Positions 59,641 through 64,000 of a DNA stretch of 64,000 bases are shown here, in pieces (position 1 is the first letter of the stretch; each line of letters starts with the position of its first letter). The position numbers and the translations under genes are program-made. The notes beneath the pieces are model-generated. The model was not told the DNA's origin. It searched no databases and worked only from the letters and a program-made list of their open reading frames with translations. Source of the stretch: Cryptomeria japonica (lineage: Eukaryota > Streptophyta > Pinopsida > Cupressales > Cupressaceae). The stretch is from NCBI RefSeq assembly GCF_030272615.1, contig NC_081414.1, positions 916,679,509 through 916,743,508 of the forward strand, read 5' to 3'.

Positions 59641-59723
59641 CTGATGCACCTCTCATAGGTGATCATCCTCTCATTTCCAATTTTCCAGATGAAGAGATAT
59701 TCATGATCACAACAACACAACCA

Positions 59724-60105
59724 TGGAAACTATATTTTGATGGTTCATACACTAGACACGGCTCGGGGGTAGGCATTTTGTTTATCACACCTCAAGGTGA
59801 TAGCATCCCGAAGTCTTACAGGCTCACATTTCCATGCACAAACAACATAGCAGAGTATGAGGCCTTGATCACAGGACTCAGGCTAGCTGTACAATGGAAA
59901 TTACAAGAACTACAAGTATATGGCGATTCCCAACTAGTCATTCGACAAGCAACGGATGAATATCAGATCAAAGATGATAAAATCATGCCATATAAGCAAA
60001 TGGTGGACACTCTAAAGACATCATTTACTACTATCACTTTTGAGCAGATACCAAGAGATTAGAATCGAGCTGCTGACGCTATGGCTACCATCGCATCTCT
60101 CCTAG
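59724..60105 (+). other. A archaeal-type RNase H, located after RT
   Basis: LYFDGSYTRHGSGVGILF (catalytic Asp at 59739-59741), NNIAEYEALITGLRLA, VYGDSQLVIRQ and NRAADAMATIA retain D, E, D, D. This dual-RNase H layout is diagnostic of the Tat lineage. A TAG at 60060 precedes the last motif. Confidence 0.85.
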
Positions 60106-60399
60106 ATCTTCCACAAAATTCAACACGCTACGAGTTCTTGGTAGAACAGCTTTGGATCCCCGCTTATGATACCCCTGAATCCGAGATGATATGTCGCCTT
60201 GTCAATTCTGAATCCCCATGGTACGGTGAGTTCTACACCTATCTCCACGATCACACCCTTCCTCCCAACCAATCAAATAACCAACGTAAAACCTTCATTC
60301 GCCAAACTGCTCGATATACCATTATTGCCGAAACCCTATACCGACGCAGTCTTGATGGTACTCTCCTTCGATGTTTGGAACAAGATGAGATAACAAAGG

Positions 60400-61475
60400 C
60401 TTTGGAAGACGTACATGAAAGAATTTGTGGGACTCACTCAAGTGGTCCGTCACTAGCCAAGAAACTCATGCGAGCTAGATATTATTGGCCATCTATGGAA
60501 AAGGATTCCTACTACTTTGTCAGAAAATGCAAGAAATGTAAACTTCATGGCGACCTGATACATGTACCGGCCTAGGAACTGCAACCAATCATAACACCAT
60601 GGCCTTTCTGTCAATGGGGCCTTGACCTTGTGGGTAAGATTCATCCATATTCATCCAATGGCCATAAATTCATTATTACCGCCACCGAATATTTCACAAA
60701 GTGGATTGAAGCTGTTCCACTTACCCAAGTCACCGGCAAGCAGATCGCCTCATTCATCCTCAACTACATCATCTGCCGGTATGGTGTGCCCATGTCCATC
60801 ATCACAGATAACGGTCTTCCTTTCAAAAATCAAGATGTCCGTGAACTTTGTGAGAAATTTCATATCCAACACCACTTTTCCACTCCCTATTACCCACAAG
60901 GCAATGGTCAGGCCGAAGCATCCAATAAAAACATATTGAGGATCATAAAGAAGACAGTCAATGATGCCGGCCGTGATTGGCATGTTCAACTAAATCCAGC
61001 GCTATGGGCATATCGAACTAGCATTCGAACCCCTACAGGTGCAACTCCTTATTCATTGGTCTATGGTGTAGAAGCTATCTTGCCTATTGAGGTCGAGATA
61101 CCATCATTACGGGTTTCCTTGCACAATCTCATTGATGATGAAGCCTACAGAGTATCCCGTCTTCAGGACTTAGAGTTACTTGATGAGAAACAACAAGCTG
61201 CATACAATCACCTCAAAGCCTATCAGCAGCGCATGAGCAGAAGCTACAATCACCGAGTTAGACCTCGTACATTTGAGCTAGGTGATCTTGTTCTACGAGA
61301 GAATCCTCGCAACCAACCAAACAGAGAACATCAGGGCAAGTTTGAATCAAACTGGCTGGGCCCATATGTTGTCACTGTTGTGTTCGGGTCCAGGGCATAT
61401 CAATTGGCTACATCAGAAGGAGAACTGCTTGCAGATCCAATCAACAGCATGCACCTAAAACAGTTTTATACCTAA
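60400..61475 (+). other. A integrase
   Basis: HHCC finger (HERICGTHSSG...CKKCKLHG), core with D of WGLDLVGKI, D of ITDNGLPF and E of YYPQGNGQAEASNK, and a GPY/F C-terminal block (NWLGPYVVTVV). A TAG at 60573 separates finger and core. The frame ends LKQFYT-stop. Confidence 0.9.
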
Positions 61476-63861
61476 GGTGTATAGAGCATCAGGCTCCCCT
61501 ACATACCAAAAAATACCAAAAACATTTCAAAAAAAAATGTCCTGAAGAAAATACAAAAACATTCAAAAAAGTAAAGAAAAATCATGCATCCAAACGGTGA
61601 ACAACCACTCCGGTGGCACCTTGGGTAAGTACGATGGTGAAAACCTGGCAAACAAGCGCCACTCGTAAAGGCTATGGCTCCATTGTCTTTCAGACTTGTT
61701 GCAATCACATCTACTTCATACATACATCCATCCATCCAAAACCATGGCTTGTTATTCCTCTGCAATTATGATAGTACTCCATACATCTTGCATCCCGCTT
61801 TTTCATAGTCATGTCTAAAATTGGGGGCAATGCCTTTAACCTATTGATGGAAGTGGATTCTACATTGTCTTATGATTCATTAAGTTCTTCATTCAAAGCA
61901 ATCGTCAAAAATCCAAAAACATTCCAAAAAAAAAAAATATCTCGCAAAAATCCAAAAACATTCAAAAATGTCTCAACAAAAATACCAAAAACATTCAAAA
62001 CAATTCAAAATCCAAAAACATCGACAAACCATTGAAAAATCCAACAAAAACATGGCAACACATTGTACATACTCATCCGCACAGATACCAAACAAACATT
62101 GCGATATACTTAACAAAATGACCATTTATCAATCAAACCAAACAACATCAACACTCAAAACTGTCTTCAACAAGGATGCATCCTTCCTTACAAAAACAAA
62201 GACAAGATGACATTTTCTTTGACAAGAAAATTCTGTTTACACTATCAAATACTTGGTTGATTTATGGTCTAGTAATTTATATTAGGATCTTTCAGCATTG
62301 TTTTGTATCATTTGCGCATTACTTCCAATGAAGTTCTGGGGCATGTACTAATGGTGTCTACATGGGAAGTTCACCAAGCTACGTGATCATAGGCAAAAAT
62401 GCAGTCCTAGATCATTACGGCTTGCTAACTACAGCGTATACCTCGACCATATGGACATGAACCATTACCAAGGATCCATATTCTTTTATTCTTTATGTAT
62501 ATACTATTTGTTTACAGGTACAATGCTCATTCTTTGGTTCCTCCTCATCCAATTTGGATAAAGGTTTTATTTTCTTAGTACGGTATGCACTTGTCTCAGG
62601 ATCTGATCAGCCTAAGATCAAGGAGGATGATCCAAGTCATGCATGAAAGGAGATAATCCTTGTCTATTCCGCAAGCAATACTCTGGTCAACTTTATCCAT
62701 TATATCAAGTTGCTTGTATTAACTTGCTATATCAAAATCCATGTAAGAAATACTTTGGTCATCTTGAATCTTTATGTCAAGTTTCTTGTATTTTCTTACA
62801 ACATTTTAAAGCTCAATGATGAAAAATAAAGCACCATGGATCGTCATTCCATCTCATCTGTATATATTGCATTTCGTTGCATTCCATCCATCCATACATT
62901 CATAATAGCTGCATATCATGCATACATAGTCATAATAATGCATACTCTATTTTACTCATCTTCTTCCATAGGACTCGGTCCTAGTCCTCCATATCTTCTA
63001 TCTAACATCAAATCCCCCCTCACCCTCCCTATCTTGATCATCAACATCATCCTAATCCCTTCATCGCTTCCCATCCTCACTCATCCAAAAAAATTAAGCC
63101 AGTTACTCTGTCTACACAGATACATCGACTCCCACACACCTAGACTATCAACAGATACTCTGATCAAGTATCTTCGGGTCTCAATAGGTAATCGATTATG
63201 GCAAACCTAGACTACAACAGGCATTTATCATAATGACCTAGTCTCAACGGGGTTGCCATGATTCCCCACAACCATCCATCACACGCACACACTATCAATT
63301 GATCAACCAATCAAACACAATCCAACAGACAATTACATCAATTGTCTACGTCTTAGCGAGTGTTTTGCTTCATATACCTTGACTTCATCAGGCAATTATA
63401 TCAATTGTCTAAGTCACATCAGGTCACTTTGCTTCACTTACTCAGACTTTATCATGTCCAAGCGATCAACTGACATCAACTGTCATGCTTTGACTTGACT
63501 GGGGCAATTAAACCGATTGCACTAGATTGTCCAACCAATTTTGATCAATTGTATAGCATCAATCCAAACCACACACTACATCTGCTATGTATCTCTTGCA
63601 TGACCTCAGGGTACTCGTTGGCTTGTTGTTTCTTCATATTCACTTCATTTTCTCCCGTTCTTTCATCATTAGTTCTAATTTCTTCTATTCTACATCCCCT
63701 CCACTTTTCATTCTTTTTCGAGAGACCGCCCGATTTTTCAAAAAAATAAAATTGGTCCATCTCTCGAGGGGGCATACCACCCATTAAATTTACATTTTAT
63801 GGGGCATTTCTTCACACCTATTTTTCTTTATTTGAAACGATGCGATAAACTGCACCGTCTC
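61476..63861 (+). other. Long 3' non-coding region of A
   Basis: 2.4 kb between pol and the polypurine tract. No chromodomain or envelope-like frame is seen. The frame 62836-63210 (124 codons) is hydrophobic but shows no known family. A-rich runs at 61510-62030 resemble those in the right part of C. Confidence 0.5.
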
Positions 63862-63874
63862 AAAGAGGGGCAAA
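63862..63874 (+). other. Polypurine tract of A
   Basis: AAAGAGGGGCAAA abuts the TG of the 3' LTR, as expected for the plus-strand primer of reverse transcription. Confidence 0.85.
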
Positions 63875-64000
63875 TGTAGTCACATAAATATGTCCACTTA
63901 ATTAAATGAATACTTAGTATTTATTTGATTATTTAACCATCAATTAATAATTAGTTAAATTAATATTTAATTAATTCATCTTAACCCTCTTCTCCTATTA
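63875..64000 (+). mobile_element. Start of the 3' LTR of A (cut by window end)
   Basis: 126 bp matching 49665-49790 with one visible difference (A in the 5' copy, G here, at about 63954). Confidence 0.93.

Larger units (their letters stand above)
54168..61475 (+). pseudogene. A gag-pol polyprotein (2435 codons, one frame, eleven stops)
   Basis: One continuous frame holds gag, zinc knuckle, protease, G-patch, RT, degenerate RNase H, archaeal-type RNase H and integrase. Stops interrupt it at 54843, 54987, 55521, 55635, 56253, 56769, 57546, 59103, 59619, 60060 and 60573, with no frameshift. Contexts fit decayed TGG, CAG, CAA or CGA codons, for example W in FS-LPGG and Q in IKG-VIADQLADAP. The true stop is at 61473-61475. 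A would need helper proteins to move today. Confidence 0.9.
49665..64000 (+). mobile_element. Tat-type Ty3-gypsy retrotransposon 'A' (over 14.3 kb; 3' LTR runs off the window)
   Basis: 5' LTR 49665-51440, PBS 51443, gag-pol 54168-61475, polypurine tract 63862-63874, and the first 126 bp of the 3' LTR from 63875. These 126 bp differ from the 5' LTR at one visible base, so A appears to be the youngest element here. The 5-mer before the 5' LTR is CTATC. It probably inserted into element C. Confidence 0.92.

Noticed and set aside
62836-63210. Hydrophobic 124-codon frame after A pol, considered as an envelope-like protein
   Set aside because: No signal peptide plus transmembrane layout, no cleavage site, and too short.

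Overview
This window is plant nuclear DNA from a large, repeat-packed genome. One small host gene lies at the left end and nearly everything else is LTR retrotransposon, nested several layers deep. The nesting, the very large Tat/Ogre-like Ty3-gypsy elements (one is 17.1 kb), solo LTRs above 1 kb and AT-rich degenerate spacers suggest a gymnosperm, probably a conifer. That identification is inference; no marker gene fixes the species.

Layout. 1-3993: a single-exon VQ-motif protein gene (987-1526) with a TATA box, then intergenic DNA. 3994-14722: old spacer carrying a Copia-type LTR (minus strand, 3994-4615), a tRNA-like Pol III segment (about 4602-4673), a 441-bp solo Copia LTR (5343-5783), a decayed gypsy-type LTR (minus strand, about 7473-8275) and a clean 1254-bp solo Copia LTR (11052-12305) with target duplication ACCAA. 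14723-23889: a decayed gypsy element ('F': LTR, PBS, gag-leader fragment, protease, G-patch) split by a second solo Copia LTR ('E', 15983-22018). E itself holds two insertions with perfect 5-bp duplications: a 678-bp Copia deletion derivative ('G', 16040-16717, ATGCC) and a 4.1-kb gypsy solo LTR ('H', 17415-21514, TTGGG).

23890-49664: a gypsy-type element 'C' (LTR 23890-25369, PBS, long leader, no recognisable pol) interrupted by element 'B', 30096-47197, on the minus strand and flanked by GGTTC on both sides. B is a complete Tat/Ogre-like element: unequal LTRs (6253 and 3660 bp), an 18-nt PBS like that of Ogre (tRNA-Arg), and one gag-pol frame in the order gag, protease, archaeal-type RNase H, reverse transcriptase, degenerate RNase H, integrase. 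Its LTR carries, in sense orientation, a further reading frame of about 1240 codons. 49665-64000: element 'A' on the plus strand (LTR, PBS, 2.7-kb leader, gag-pol of 2435 codons in one frame, 2.4-kb 3' non-coding region, polypurine tract, start of the 3' LTR). In A the archaeal-type RNase H comes after the reverse transcriptase, the opposite order to B.

None of the element polyproteins is intact. A has 11 in-frame stops, B gag-pol 5 and the B LTR frame 5, yet none of these frames shows a frameshift, and nearly all stops fit single C-to-T or G-to-A changes. This points to decay by cytosine deamination in methylated DNA. The main candidate for something undescribed is the long sense frame inside the LTR of B, joined to the unusual domain order of its pol.
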